Translations under genes and position numbers: made by a program
In this document: positions 23,501 through 37,000 of the stretch, piece after piece
Position numbering within the stretch: position 1 is the first letter of the stretch
Layout: each line of letters starts with the position of its first letter
Notes under the pieces: model-generated
Told to the model about the DNA's origin: nothing
Databases searched by the model: none
What the model saw: only the letters and a program-made list of their open reading frames with translations
Assembly: GCA_001692895.1 (NCBI GenBank)
Contig: KV748273.1
Coordinates: forward strand, 290,518 to 354,517
DNA length: 64,000 bases
Source: Cenococcum geophilum 1.58
Lineage: Eukaryota > Ascomycota > Dothideomycetes > Gloniales > Gloniaceae
Direction: 5' to 3'

Positions 23501-23649
23501 CACCCTAATTACCTCTAAAAGGAAGGTTTTAGAGCTAAGTCGCTCTCTAGGACGGCTCTACTATAGGATCTTATTAAATATATTTAACGTTATGAACTCT
23601 AACTCTTAGGACTATAGTATAACTATTAACTGCCGTCTTTAGCAGAATA

Positions 23650-26600
23650 ATTAATAGGCTAATGCTCGAATCCTAATTAATACAGGAGCTAGCGGCATAG
23701 GATTTATTAATAAAATCTTTACGTAAGATAATAGTTTTACCCTAACCCCCCTTAACCGGCATATTAACGTATTTAGATTTAATGGTAAACGTACCGTCTT
23801 AGGCTGTATTACCTACGTAGTATTCCTAAGACTCTAATACCTAAACTATAAAGAATTAATTAAAATTTTCATTACTACCCTAGGTTACTTAGTAATTCTT
23901 AGATAACCCTAGATAAAGCTATATAAGGTAACTATTAATTAAAATAACCTTAAGCTTCTATTTACCGCCTTTTATTATAAGCAGAAGTGCCTTATAACCT
24001 ACTGCTTAGGCCTAAAGCTAAAATCTAAAAAATCCACTAAAATCCACTAGTCTAAAATTTCTATAACTGTCTACCCTATACCTAAGGAATTTACTAGATT
24101 CCACTAGCATAAGAATTCTACCGAATTCCACTAATATAAGAATTCCGCCGACATCTACTAAGGATCCAAAAACTCTACTAAATTCTATAAGTTATTACTA
24201 AGTACTATACCGCCCCGAGCTAAGTAGAAGCTTAAGCTTAATATATAAAAATACTAGAAGGGCTAGTATTCTACTATAAAAAAGATTCTTAAAGAACCCG
24301 AACCTAAATTTAATATTAACTCCGTACCTAATACTAAACCTAAACCTAAATAAGAAACTATGGATAATCTAAGTAAGCTTAGCACCCTAGATATCCACAT
24401 AATTAGAGCTACCCCACTAGCGCGACTTGCTAAGAAACCCAAATATATAATCTTTGCTATTACTATAGCTAATATTAAGAAGGCCTTAGCACCGAAGAAG
24501 CACACTAACCCTGCTATAAAGGTACTAGTAAAGTACTATAACCACATAAAAGTATTTTTATAAAAGGAAGCTAATAAGCTACCGGAACACCAATTATATA
24601 ACTATAAGATTGTACTTAAAGAAGGAAAGCAGCCTAGATTTGGACCTCTATATAGGATGTCCTAAAATAAACTCTAAGTACTATAAAAGTATTTAGATAA
24701 GAACCTAAGTAAAGGATTTATTAGAGTAAGCTTATCGCCTATAGCCGTACTAGTAATCTTTATTAAGAAACCTAGCGGCGGCTTACGCTTCTATATAGAC
24801 TATTAAGCTCTTAACACTATTACTATTAAAAACTAATATCCGATCCTATTAATATAAGAGACACTAAACTAACTAAGTAAGGCTCGTTACTACACAAAGC
24901 TTAATATTATCTCTGCATTTAACTGTCTTCGTATTACAAAAGGAGACAAATAGCTTATTATATTTTGTACCTAATATAGACTATTTAAGTACTTAGTAAC
25001 ACCCTTTAGCCTTATAAACGCTCTAAGCTCGTTTTAATATTATATAAATAATACCTTATATCCCTACCTAGACATCTTCTATACTGCTTATATTGACAAT
25101 ATCCTAATATATAGTAATAACCTAACCTAATATTGGAAATACGTCAACTTTATCCTATAAGCCCTATATAGAGCTAGTCTATAATTAGATATAGATAAAT
25201 ATTAGTTTTATAAAATGGATGTCCTATACCTTAGACTCCTTATTTCTATAAATAGTATATAAATAGACTTAAAGAAAGTTAAAGTAATTATAAACTAGTA
25301 AGAACCTAAGAACGTTAAGGATGTAAGAGCCTTTATAGGATTTGCCAATTTTTATTAACAGTTTATTAACAACTTTTCTGCCCTAGTTTTACCCCTTATT
25401 ACTCTAACCTAAAAGGATAAAGCTTTTATCTTTAATAAGGAATATAAAAAGGCCTTTATTTATCTAAAGGTTATATTTACTACTATACCTATACTCTAAT
25501 ACTTTAACCTAGAACGAATAAGTATTATAGAAGCCGACTTATCTAATTACATTACTAGAGGCATTCTGTCTTAATATAACAAAGGAGTATTATACCCTAT
25601 AGTATACTTTTTAAAGCAATTAAGCCCTACTAAATGTAATTATAAGATCTATAATAAAGAATTACTAGCTATTATTAGATACTTTAAGTAATAGCAACCT
25701 AAACTAGAGGGCGCCGGATTTCTAATTAAGGTCCTTAGTAACTATAAGAACCTATAGTACTTTATAACCACAAAATAGCTAAGTTATTATTAGGCCCGCT
25801 AGTTAGAATATCTATTATACTTCTAATTCTTAATTATATACTACCTAGGCGTCTAAGGTTAGAAGCCTAATACCCTAACCTAACGCTTATAAGACGCGCC
25901 AGCCCTAAAAGAAGCGCGCTCTTACTAAAATCAGACCCTACTTCGCCCTAAACTATTTAACCGTCCTACTAAAGATCTTATGGTCTACGTCCTTAAAATA
26001 ACTAATTAATTAATTAAATAGATTATAGCTAACGAATACCTAAATAACGAATTTATTTAAGAGACGCTTAAGCTAATATAAGATAGCATTAGATGCTCTA
26101 AAAAGATTTCTTTAAGTAAATATAAAGCCCGTAGAAACCGCTTATATTACTAAAACCGTTTAGTTATCCCTAATTACAATAAGCTTAAGCTTAAGCTCCT
26201 TAAACACGTATATAATTTACCTATCGCCGGCTACCTAGGCTAAGAAAAGACCCTAAAACTACTCTAACGGGAGTATTACTGGCCGAATATATATAATATA
26301 ATATAAAGGTACGTCTCTAGCTACTATACCTACTAATAAGCTAAAGCCTTATATAAGACGTATAACGGCCTTTTAAAGCTACTACCTATTCCAGACTAAA
26401 GATAGAAGGATATCTTAATTAACTTTATTATTAACCTCCCTAAAAGTAGAGGCTATACGAACATTATAGTAATTATAGACCAACTATCTAAGATAAGATA
26501 CTTAATCGCCTGCCCTAATATATTAACGCTTACTATCGCCTAACTATTCCTAAATTATATATAGAAACTCCACAGACTCCCTAAAACAATTATCTCCGAT

Positions 26601-27510
26601 AAAGGTAGCTAGTTTATCTTAGCATTCTAGAAAGAACTAACTACTTAACTCCGTATTAAAGCACTATTGTCTACTATATATTATTTAGAAACGGATAGTT
26701 AAATAGAATGCGTAAATGCTATAATGGAATAGTATATTCGGATATATATGTCGTATTTATAGAATAACTAGATTAACTAGCTTGTATTTACCAAGTTTAC
26801 TATAAATAATTCTATCTTAGAAACTATAAAAGTCTCCCCGTTCCTGGCTAATTATAGCTAGTACCTATAAATATGTTTTAACCCCTTTAGTAATATTCCT
26901 TACCCCGCTTATTACGCTTTATAAGTTATAAAAGTAAATTAATTTATAAAGAAGATGGAGGAACTATAATAGTTCCTTACTAATAAGATAATATGGGCTT
27001 AATCTGTTTATAAAGCCGCAGTAAATAAGAAATAAACCCTAGCACTGGCCGACTAAATTAGTAATTTTGTCTAGCTAAATATAAGAAATCTAAACACAAA
27101 ACAACCTACTAAAAAACTTAATTAGAAGAACGCTGGCCCTTATAAGGTTAAAAAGGTTATTTTTCCTTATACCTACTAACTAAAGCTCTCTAATACGGTT
27201 AAAATCTACCTAGTATTCTATACGTCAGTCCTCCGCCCTACTACCTCCGTATTAAACGCCCTGCCTAAATAGATATAGGACCCTCCCCTACTAGTTAAGG
27301 TAGATGGTAAGGATAAGTACTTTATTAAAAGAATTAATAATATTAAGTATAATAAGCGGAAACGCCAATATATATATCTTATAAAGTGGAGAGGCTATAT
27401 TAAGCCCTTATAGGAACCCGTTAACTCTATAGGACTTATATACGCCGCAGAAGACTTTTATAAACTCTACCTAGAACTACTATAGCCCTATCTTATAGAA
27501 GCTTAAGTTT
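23650..27510 (+). pseudogene. pol of nested gypsy: PR, RT, RNase H, integrase, chromodomain
   Basis: Protease lies near 23667-23960 (RILINTGASGIGFINK, DTGASG with D to N). A linker that is still open runs 24360-24563. RT lies at about 24560-25320 ([23 protein letters not shown], from YIDDILIYS, near 25088-25115). RNase H lies at about 25400-25860 ([16 protein letters not shown]). Integrase follows at about 26180-26950 (IIVIIDQLSKIRYLIAC; KTIISDKGS). A chromodomain lies at 27291-27440 (YFIKRINNIKYNKRKRQYIY, then LIKWRGY). The chromodomain would guide integration toward modified histones. Catalytic Asp changes and stops make it dead. Confidence 0.92.
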
Positions 27511-27523
27511 AAAGGGGGTGTAC

Positions 27524-27874
27524 TATTACGGGATACCCCCGTAACACCTTATATATATTTACCTATTTCCACCAACTTAGCAATTAGAGACTAACCGTAA
27601 AATAGTAATTTAATAGCAATCTAATGGCAATCTAATGGTAATCTATGGCATTCTGCTATATTCTGCTAAGTTCTGCTAAGACTATAACCTAAACCCTATT
27701 CTGCCCTATATATATATTAACTAAGTAACTAAGTTAATAATATATGCCCTTTCTTCCCGTTTTCCTACCTTCTTTTTTTACGTAACTTCTTAACTTCCTT
27801 ATACAGTTTATGTATATAGCTTAATAATATCTACCTTGCTATATATTATTATCGCTTATACTTACTCCATAGCA
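27524..27874 (+). repeat. 3' LTR of nested gypsy
   Basis: 351 bp, from TATTACGGGATACCCCCG (TGTTACGGGACACC-type) to CTCCATAGCA, followed by the CTATT duplication. It represents the MITE-free empty site. Confidence 0.92.
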
Positions 27875-28918
27875 CTATTTTTATAACTATTTCTAGCTTT
27901 AGTTAATAGATCTTAAGGATTAATTCTTAGGTTAATAATTCTTTAAGTTCCTTAAATAGTTTTTTCTATTTACTACCCTATACCTATAGTTCCTCTTTTA
28001 TTATTAATTTTATAAACGGTTTAATATTCTTTAACTATTATATAATAAACGTCCTATAGTAATTACAAAACCCTAAAAATAATTTTAATTATATAACGTT
28101 CTTTAGTTCTTACTAACTTACTATAGCTTTAATTTTCCTTAAGCCTATACTAATATAACCTAGTTTAATAATAAATTTAATAAAATTGGTCTTCCTAGTA
28201 AAGAACTTATATTCCTTAATTACTACCAGTATTTATTCCTCTTATAGCCTCTTAAAAACCTACTTATTATATTCTTTATACTCTCCCTTACTTATTAAAT
28301 AGATAATAATATTATCTAGGTATACTATAATAAACTTATTAAGATATTCTCTTAATATACTATTAATTTTCTTTTAGAATATTGCTAGTACGTTTATAAG
28401 CCTAAATTATATAACCAATAGCTTATATAGTCCTTTCTTTAACCTAAAGACTACGTTTTATTTATTTTCTTTTTTAATTCTAATTTAATAGTATACCTAT
28501 CTTAGATCTATATATTACCTATCCTCTTTTAGATTTCGCTAATTAAAAGTAAAGAATATCTATCCTTTTAAGTAATACTGTTTAACTATTTATAGTTAAT
28601 ATATAGCCTAAGCTTTCCGGTTTTCTTTAGTATAAATAATACTAGATATCCTACTAATAACTACAATAGTTAAATATATCCCTATTATAGATTTTCTTAG
28701 ATAAACTCTTTAAGTGCTTTTAACTCTTTTTTAATTAGCTTATAAATTAGAAAGAACATTAAACTTATTTCTAATTCTAATTTTATCTTATAGTCCTATA
28801 CTATATACTTTAACAGCTTTTTACTTTCTAGGCTCTATAGTTTTTTACCATACTTATAGTATTTCTTTAGTATATTACTTAACCTAAAACCTATAGAACA
28901 TATATTATATTAGCTTTT
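27875..28918 (-). pseudogene. host gypsy pol: reverse transcriptase
   Basis: Minus-strand read-through: KKELKALKEFI-ENL--GYI near 28690-28750. Then LVLFILKKTGKLRLYINYK near 28595-28655 and KDRYSLLLISEI near 28525-28575. The YLDDIL-type site follows near 28310-28325. RT thumb/linker runs down to LEIVIKI at the 27879 junction. Upstream, the linker before RT continues to about 28918, where the LINE 5' region starts. TAG/TAA stops throughout. Confidence 0.82.
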
Positions 28919-29353
28919 TTTGGAGCTCTTACTATACCTGGCCTAAAAAGACCAAAGCCAACCAAAAGAATCCTAAAAAAAATACCTAGAGAATCTCCCT
29001 AAGATGCATGCATCGCAGGGGAGGCATACGTTAAACAATAGTGGTTTATACTCGCGTGCGTCCGCTAGAACCACGCCTAGTAATAGCCCTCTATAATAAG
29101 AACGGGTAAATACCACACTATAAAGCGGGAGGACCTGTATTAAAAAGGCATTTAATAAAATATAAAGCCTATTAAACGCGTCTAGTATCCGTAACTATGG
29201 GGGAGTAACCGTTAGCTATAACAAACTAATACAGCTAGTAGAATGGCTCCGCCAGTCTAGTAAACCTTAGGCGCCCCTTTAGCAAACCCTTAATTAAATC
29301 CTCTAACGGCTAAGTAAAATTACAAATAAATAAAACCCTTTTTTACTGGCGAA

Positions 29354-32300
29354 CAGTGTGTCCAACGGTCAGTCTTTAGCGAGCTTTGAGGCCCTATAGC
29401 TGACTGACAGCGGCCAATTAGATCGCTTGCTGTCCGCTGCATTAAAATAAGGTATGCTGACTGTTCGCTGTCAGCTTGCTTTCCTAATTAGGCAATTGGT
29501 ATAGATTTAATGGTGTTTTATTTCAGATTTTTGGCAGCACCTCTGTATATATACGTATTGACATTACCCGGTTGAAAATCCACCTTAATTTACCTAATAT
29601 AGTGTTTAAATGTAGCTAAAATTGTCCTATGCGCCCGTAAAGGCCCGAAAAAGGTAAGAAAGTAGTAGGTAGTAAGGGCTCCGGAGGCTCTATTTTGGTG
29701 TTAGATTTTAATTAATATAAAGCTTTAGTAAATGTAGCTTACTAAGCCGGCTTTCCTACCTCTGCATTTGGCTTATAGCCAGTAAGATTAATATTTAAGC
29801 TCGTTAACTAGGGTGTAGTTAACGCTCCGTTAGTGTTAATATAGTTGATTAAACTACTTAATAAAAGGCCTTTAATCAGCTACTATTTCTAGCACTAATT
29901 TGCTTTAATAGTGTTAGCTAACAGTTAATTGCGCTTATTAGTAATAATCTTTTTAGCTTAACTAAAGATTTGTTTATATATAGGGCTTATAGCTAGTATA
30001 GAGAATATATTAAGAGCGATCTTGGTAAGCATTAAATAGAGGACTTAACTAATATTAAGCCACTAGGTAAAAGGATTAGAAACGGTATTATTTGCTTTAT
30101 TACTATTATTAGTACGGATCTTAATAAACTTAAGGCCTGTGTTATAGTAGCGGTTAAGCTTACTGGCAAGCTTAGTTCGCTTTTGGTTGCATATAGAAGT
30201 AAGGCTTTTGTTAATAGCTAACAACTGCGTATATTTATTAGCTAAATTATTATGAGATTTATAAGGAACCTTCCTACATCGCGGCTTAACTAGTTGCTTA
30301 TCCTCCTTATCTTCCTAATTATTAATAAAGTTAGCAAATATAGTTTCTATACACCGCTCGGCGTACTTCCACTATTAAGGCCACCGTTTCCATTTATCGC
30401 GAAAGTAGGCTTATTTAAGCAATGGATAGAGGATAACTGCGGCGAAGTAGTAAGGTCTTTTGTCTTTTATTTTATCGAAATCTTTATTAATCTTTTGGAG
30501 AGCTATGTTAACGCCTAATTTAAGAAAGGAGTTGCTTTTATTCTTCAGGCTCTGCTAAGTTTACTAGAGGATTTAATAAATAAGTTCTATATTAGTAATT
30601 AACTCCTATAGAGCGCTATATAAGCCTTTAATACTAGGACTATTAGCGTTGCCTTCTATATGCTTAGTGGCTGATATAAAAGGCTTTAGGATCTTAATAA
30701 GCCGCTCTACCTACTGCTAATTATTATTAGTAAGCGCGTCCTATAATAAATCGTAGCTATTATTAGCTAGCTTCCTCTAAGTAAGTAGATATTTGTTAAT
30801 TGCCTTATAAAGAAGCAATGCACGGCGGAGTATAAAGTAGGTCAAATACTACTAAACGCCTCCGTCCTTAATAAGCAGAAACTCTGTATAATTAAACAGT
30901 TCGTCCTCTATATAGGCTTTAAGCTAATTCTTAGCAAAATTTTCGCGGCGTCCTATTAATCGTATAATATATTTAACGATATTATAAACTTTACTAACGA
31001 AGCCTTTCTGCCACATAAGGTCGAATTTAACTTAATCGCTCACACCAATTAGTAGGCGCTTAAGCTTGCTTACGCCTTTGCCGTATATTAGGGCCTTAAC
31101 AATAAGGTTAATAATATGGCTAACGTACTAAAGCCATTCCTTTTTAGGTACCGAGAGGTTTTATAAGAGGTAATTATAGAGGTCATTATTATTACTAGTA
31201 TTATCGGTTATTAAGTAGCCAAGCTTATAATTAAATTGATACTCCTAAATTACTATTACTAAAGCCGCTACTATATTCTTAGCATTATATAATCCTTATA
31301 GTTGTAAAAGGCCTAAAAGCGCTAATTAAAGCCTACTATCTTTATTAATGAAATAAGCTACTATACTAAGTAGTAACATTCTATTTGTAGACGTCCAGAT
31401 ATTACAGCTAAGGTAGATTTTACTAAGTGCGGTAAGGAGGAGGTCTTTAATATTAACGCGTTGCTATTTAAAGGCGGCTTTAATCTAATTACTTAATAAT
31501 ATAGGCGCTTTTATAAGATACTTTTAGATCTAAGGACAATTAAATATAAGTAGAGCGCGTATATAAGGATTTATAGCTTAACAGAAAGTGATATTCTGTA
31601 GAATCGTCTAATTAATATAGGCTTAAATATAGCCAGCCGCCTAGAACGGCTGGCGTTTATAGATACTATTTAGAGTAGATAAGGCTTAAGCGGCTAATTA
31701 AAACGGGCTTAACGCGGCTGGTAGTTATATACTACTACTATAGCTTTTAGGGTTAGTAATAAGGCTATACTTTAATTTTAAATGGCTACTAATATAATTA
31801 GTGCCGTTAGTTATAAGTAGAGCACCTGGTTTTTAAGCTAGGTGGCAGATTTTATATAGCTAGAGCCTCTTTTTACCTAAAGGACCGTCCTAAAATAGGT
31901 CGGCTCCGTGTTTCCAAATTGCTAATATAGAGATATTGCTTAATAGTAACCGCTTATTAATAACTTAGTATCTATATTTGCTAGCAAGCTTGCCGTATTT
32001 TATTAGGTAGAGGCTATTTTAGTTAATAGGGAAGATATAGCCGTAGTTCTAATTAACTAGGGGAAACTATTGCGATATAGAATTATCCTAATTAACTGAT
32101 TTGGTATCGTTGTTAATTAGGAGAGGTAAGGAAGTAGTTAATCTATAAAGCCTACGCGGTGTTAAGGGGCTTAATTAATATATAGATTGCGGAGTTAATA
32201 AGAAAGAGGTAGAGGAAGAAGCTCTATACCCTAGTTGGCGCGAAAAATATAAGGTGCGTTACATCTAGATAGGGCAATAAAAAAAGTTAATATTTAGTAG

Positions 32301-32617
32301 GCGGAATGAGTTTACATATATAATGGAGAAATTAGAGAAACTGTCTTATTTACTATAGGTAAGTAAGAGTTTCCTAGGGGTTTTCTATTGCTTAGTTAAC
32401 CGAATATTAGCCGAATATCCTTAACCTTAACTAAAGCTTTAAAATACTATAAAATCTTCCTAACCTTACTACTGAGGCAGTGAGCTATTAGCGCGCTATA
32501 GAATCTATACTAACTAACTGTCGACTAACTGTGACTACCCTATACGCTGACTGACTGCTTATATTATCAGCTTCTTGGCAGCTACGCTGCCAGCGTCGCT
32601 AACTGTTAGATATACTG
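29354..32617 (-). mobile_element. hAT DNA transposon with 8-bp TSD
   Basis: A 3,264-bp element. The terminal inverted repeats are CAGTGTGTCCAACGGTCAG (left) and, on the other strand of the right end, CAGTATATCTAACAGTTAG; they differ only by transitions. Both sides carry the identical 8-bp duplication CTGGCGAA (29346-29353 and 32618-32625), the length typical of hAT. The transposase gene lies inside on the minus strand. Subterminal DNA at both ends is rich in CTGACTGAC/CAGTCAGTC-like short motifs. Confidence 0.95.
29700..32010 (-). pseudogene. hAT transposase with BED finger and hATC dimerisation domain
   Basis: It would cut and paste the element in the nucleus. The N-terminal BED-type zinc finger is visible near 31990-31830 on the minus strand (IWKHGADLF-DGPLGKKRL, then LYKICHLA). 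The C-terminal hATC dimerisation domain lies near 30040-29890 (ALNIFSILAIS, then AKKIITNKRN), matching the SIPAMS-E-ERVFSGAK pattern of fungal hAT transposases. TAG/TAA stops break it throughout. Length between the two domains (about 2 kb) is normal for the family. The plus-strand open frame at 30294-30518 is antisense to it. Confidence 0.88.
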
Positions 32618-32719
32618 CTGGCGAACCGCACCTAGGCCGCTATAGCTATGCTTCTACAGTATAGGGATCCCATCCCCCTTAAGACAATAACTGGGTATAT
32701 AATTATAATATAACTAAAT

Positions 32720-33720
32720 ATAGAAAAAGCAGAGGAGCTTAAGGGATAATTAGAAATAGAAGTCCTTACAAAGATTTGCAAAAAGGTGTACGACGCTATT
32801 ATAGCCTAATACCTTAGAAGCGGAAATATTAGAGTTACCCTAAAGGACTGATAGGTAAAGAAACGAGCCGTAAAAGTAGGGGATAGGCTAGGAGAGCGTA
32901 TTAACATAAAAGTGCTCTATAAAGATTACCTAGTTAAAGTCCTAGTGGTCCCCCTAAGCCTTAGGGTAGAAAAGGGACGCTAGGCGGATAACACAGTAAC
33001 TATATAAAAGATAGTAAAATTAATGAAACGCCTTATACTAGATCTTAAGATTACCCAAATCTAATAGCTTTAATAGGAAAATGCAAACTAAGTATATAAT
33101 AAGAATAATAAGAGGTTATAAGGGTTGTTAGAGACTTGCTAGGGAGACACTAGTTAAATGCATAGCTCCCTTATTATTTGCATATATATATATTAGAAAT
33201 GTAAAAACTTCTTATTTAAAAAGGAATTATTATAAATGGCCTTATATATAATATAAGGCTTTATAACTATAGACTCCGCCTAAAATAAAATTATCGCTGC
33301 GTATAATAGGGATATACCTAATCCACATACGCAGTATAGGTATGCTGCGGCCACTATATAGGCCCCCACGATATAAGATACTGCTTAAATTAAGACTAAA
33401 TAAAATGCGTAAACTGCCACTAAAGCACATAGAAGGTGTAGGAGAGAGAAGACTGTATTAAATATAGGAGATAAAAGGTAAGGGCTTAATAGCTACGGGA
33501 ATAACTATACGCTAGGTTATATAAATGGAAACAATAGGCAATAAGCTAGGGGGACGTAGATGCCTTCCTAGCGTTTCCTACCTTTAATACTAAGGGGCTA
33601 GGCTAGCTATCCCAAGCCTTAATGGGCTAGAAGTGACGCCGCGTAATATTACTAGACTAAATAGGGATATAAGAGGACGCCCTATAGGAAGACCCTTATA
33701 GACAGCGATAGTAAGTTTAA
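32720..33720 (+). pseudogene. LINE ORF1 (gag-like, zinc knuckles)
   Basis: An RNA-binding protein gene of the LINE. The frame after about 32720 reads LNIEKAEELKG-LEIEVLT and VKVGDRLGERINIKVLYKDY, then LILDLKITQI. Near 33290-33420 there is a decayed cysteine/histidine region (AYNRDIPNPHTQYRYAAATI) that fits two CCHC knuckles after Cys to Tyr changes. Stops are TAG/TAA. The start codon is not recognisable. It resembles Tad1-clade ORF1 proteins. Confidence 0.65.
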
Positions 33721-34019
33721 AACTAGGATAATTAAGAATTAGACTTAACGCGGTAAATATAATATTTATAGCTAACTTATAAAGGGTGTATAGCCAACTA
33801 GTAAGAATAGGGGAAGAACTAGAGATAATAATAGATTTAGATATAAAGGACTAGTAGGAATATAAGATATGGAAATAAAAAGCTCTATATAAAATAAGTA
33901 ATAACTAGGGTATAGATATAAGAGATAGAAGTCCTAAATATCCTAAAGAAAGTAGAAATAAAAAAAGCGAAGAATAAAGGAGAGATAGAGAACCCTTACT
34001 GGGAGTCCGCCACCTATCC

Positions 34020-37000
34020 ATTATATAGTATAACTGTGGCAATGCAAACCACCGCCTTATAAGGCCTCTACTAGATAGTCTAAACCTAGATAAATATTAT
34101 ATCTTTACTATATAAGAGCCATACTACAATACTTATATATAATTAATATACTGCCCCTAAGGATTCCAGCTCCTATATAAACTAAAAGTAGCTATATACG
34201 TGTACTTTATAATTAGTAAGGCTATCAGGTTATCTTTATAATTATAATAGGTAGTTAGCCTAGATATTATAGTTATAATAATTTAGATATATAGGGGACC
34301 GGTATCAATTATTAATATATATAACCCTAGGGTTAAAGGGGTCCTATAAACAGAGAATATTATATTAGTAATAAGCTTACTAGAAACTAAAGCGTAACCA
34401 ACTACTAGACCCTGTTTCACTAGCGTCAGCACTACCCTTATATGTCTCGGATATGGTCAAAATAAGTCATAGACTTCGGAGTTCAGGGGTCTACCTTTAT
34501 ATATTTATATCACTTAATTTCTATAAATTTACAATTAAGTCGCTTATTTAATTCCTATACACTATAAAAGCTTACATAAAGGCATAGAGTTTATCCTATT
34601 AGGAGATATAAACCTCTACTACCTGTAGTGGGAGGGTATCTATATTACTACTAAATAATAAGTAGAGTGCCTACTAAAAGTTATAGATATCTGGGGCCTT
34701 AAGCTAGCCACCAGCTTAGGAGTAATTATATGGTAATAAGGCACTACTAGAAGTATAATCAACCTTATATTTATAGACAAAGGCCTATACTAGAGACTTA
34801 AAAGGTATAACCCTAAAGAAGAATAGGCACTCGTTTTAAACTATATCCATATCTAAATATAGCTAGATTTAGATATTAAGGCGTAACTAAATGGTAAAAG
34901 ATACGCAATAAGGAAGCTTAAAATAAATAGTTTCCTTAGTATAGTTAAACAATAACTTTAAACCCTAGAAGAAATCTACTCGATACTAAATAAGCAAGGC
35001 TTATTAGCCACCCCTAAGGAAATTAACTAAAGACTAGAAAGGATCTAGGCAGCAATTAAAAATAGGCTAAAAAAGTACTACCTGGTCTTAAAACCGGGCC
35101 CTATACGCGATATATATAGTCCGCATAATACGCAGTTTTTATTACTAGCTAATAATAAGTAAGAAGGAAATATATAAGTAGTTACAACCTTAAAGATAAG
35201 AGATAATATAAAGACATAAGAAACCAGTTAAAGAATACCCTAANAAAAGAAGTAAGGAATAACTAGAGACGGTTTATAAATAAGTATACTTTTAACCCGA
35301 GCCTCCCCTATAATAAAGGCCTTTAGGCTATAGCAAAATAGGTAAAGAAAAAGGTAGGATGCTTAGTAAAAGACCTATACCTACCGCCCCTTTAAAGAGT
35401 AGAGGAATTATAGGCTACTAATAATAACGAGGAAAAGGTAAAGATACTTATAGAAAGGTTCTTCCCTTAACCGGCTCTAGTAGACCTTAGCAATATTATA
35501 GGTAAAACACCGGTAACTTACCTATGGGTTAACAGCGATATAATAATAGAAGAAATGGCTAGAAATATTAGCCGTCTTTTAAATAATATAATACTAGGAC
35601 TAGATGGAATTTTAAATAAGGCCTTAAAAACCTATAGACTACTTATAGCATCTTAGTTTGTAAATATAGCTAAAGTATACTTTATAATAGGCTACTACCC
35701 ATAACTTAGAAAATCTATAATGATAATTATCTTATAAAAAGAAGGTAAAGTAGACTACTTAATCCTAAGAAGCTACCGCCCTATTACTTTAGAAAACATC
35801 CTTAGCAAAATCTTAGAAAAGGTAATAGCGGACTATATAGTAGATACGGCTAAGGAATACGCCCTACTACTATAAAGCAAGATAGGGGCAAGAAAGAACC
35901 GCTTAACGCTATTAGCACTTACGCTGCTTGCTACTACTATTAAATCTATATAGGCTATATAAAAGAACTTTAGAGTATTAATACTTAGCCTAGATATTAA
36001 CAGCGCCTATAATAATATACCCTATTAGCACCTCTTATACATCCTTAGGGTAAAGGGCTTCCTAGAATAGATTATATAATTTATTTAAGGGTTTATAAGC
36101 TAAAAAGAAATATTACTAGTCTTTAGCGGATACTAGAGCCCCCCTATTACAGTTATAACAGAAATACTATAAGGATTACCCCTCTCGCCTATACTCTTTC
36201 TTTTCTTTATAAGCAACCTATTTAACTTCTTTAAAAAGGGGGCAACCTAGGGAATAGGCTTTATTAATAATACAAACCTAATTATATATAGGCTAATAGC
36301 CGTAGAAAACTGCAGAATACTAGAGAAAGCCTATAATACTTATATAGAATAGGTAAGATAATATAGAGTTTAATTCTTATAAAAGAAATACCAGCTAATT
36401 TATTTTATAAGAAAATATAACCAATCTATAGATCTTTAGCATTTAATCTATATTTAAGGCTTTAGGGGTTAACTAGTTTAAGGCCTAATGGTATTATGAG
36501 TATGGGTAGATAGTAAGCTTTAGTAGAGCGTATATGTGATATAAGCGGCCCGTAAAGGCTAAGCATAGTATATCGCAATATTTAGGATTGTTAATTCTAT
36601 ATAGGGTCTATGCTTCTAGAGGTTACGCCTACTATATATAGTAGTTGTTTAGCTAACTATAACGTATCGATCTAGTATTTGGGCCATTAGAGAAACTAAA
36701 AAAGGCCCCCCTAAATTACTCCTTAAACTACTCTAAAAGGTCTAAATAGCCTACCTTTAAAGTATAATAGGTGGGTATAAGCAAACGGCTATAGTACTGC
36801 TTAAGAAGGAAGCTAATATTCCCCCCTTATAACTATATATTAAAGCCGCTATAATATAAAGGGCGTAAAAGGAACATAACTCTAATATTATAAAGTATAT
36901 TAAGATACGCCTAAATAAACTATAGAGTGACCTTAGGGTGCCCTATAGGAGAATAAACTAATAACCCTAAAGTAGGAAAGATATATTAGAGAAACAGATA

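Larger units (their letters stand above)
21724..27874 (+). mobile_element. full-length chromodomain Ty3/gypsy, nested in host gypsy
   Basis: A 6,151-bp plus-strand element with LTRs of 587 bp (including a MITE) and 351 bp. The 5-bp duplication is CTATT at 21719-21723 and 27875-27879. Excision rejoins the host RNase H frame. It keeps a nearly continuous frame order through gag, zinc knuckle, protease, RT, RNase H, integrase and chromodomain, interrupted mainly by TAG/TAA. A purine tract AAAGGGGGTGTAC precedes the 3' LTR. It belongs to the fungal chromovirus group. Confidence 0.94.
12508..28918 (-). mobile_element. host Ty3/gypsy element (3' half), split by nested insertions
   Basis: This is a minus-strand gypsy whose 3' LTR (12508-12920), integrase, RNase H and RT are spread over three pieces: 12921-14871, 20893-21723 and 27875-28918. 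A solo LTR, a complete copia and a complete chromodomain gypsy lie between or within them. Removing the copia with one TTAAC copy rejoins the integrase frame (FIIKLLKL to KEPYY). Removing the gypsy with one CTATT copy rejoins LEIVIKID to VLDFILG, the LETDASDF-like start of RNase H. The 5' part of the same family lies at 57231-60335. The RT piece stops about 70 codons upstream of the RT domain at 28918. Confidence 0.85.

Noticed and set aside
24263..24505. Minus-strand open frame of 80 codons
   Set aside because: It is antisense to the gypsy pol linker, which is the real frame (24360-24563 on the plus strand).
30294..30518. Plus-strand open frame of 74 codons
   Set aside because: Antisense to the hAT transposase, whose BED and hATC domains fix the minus strand as coding.
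33242..33430. Minus-strand open frame of 62 codons
   Set aside because: Antisense to the zinc-knuckle zone of LINE ORF1.
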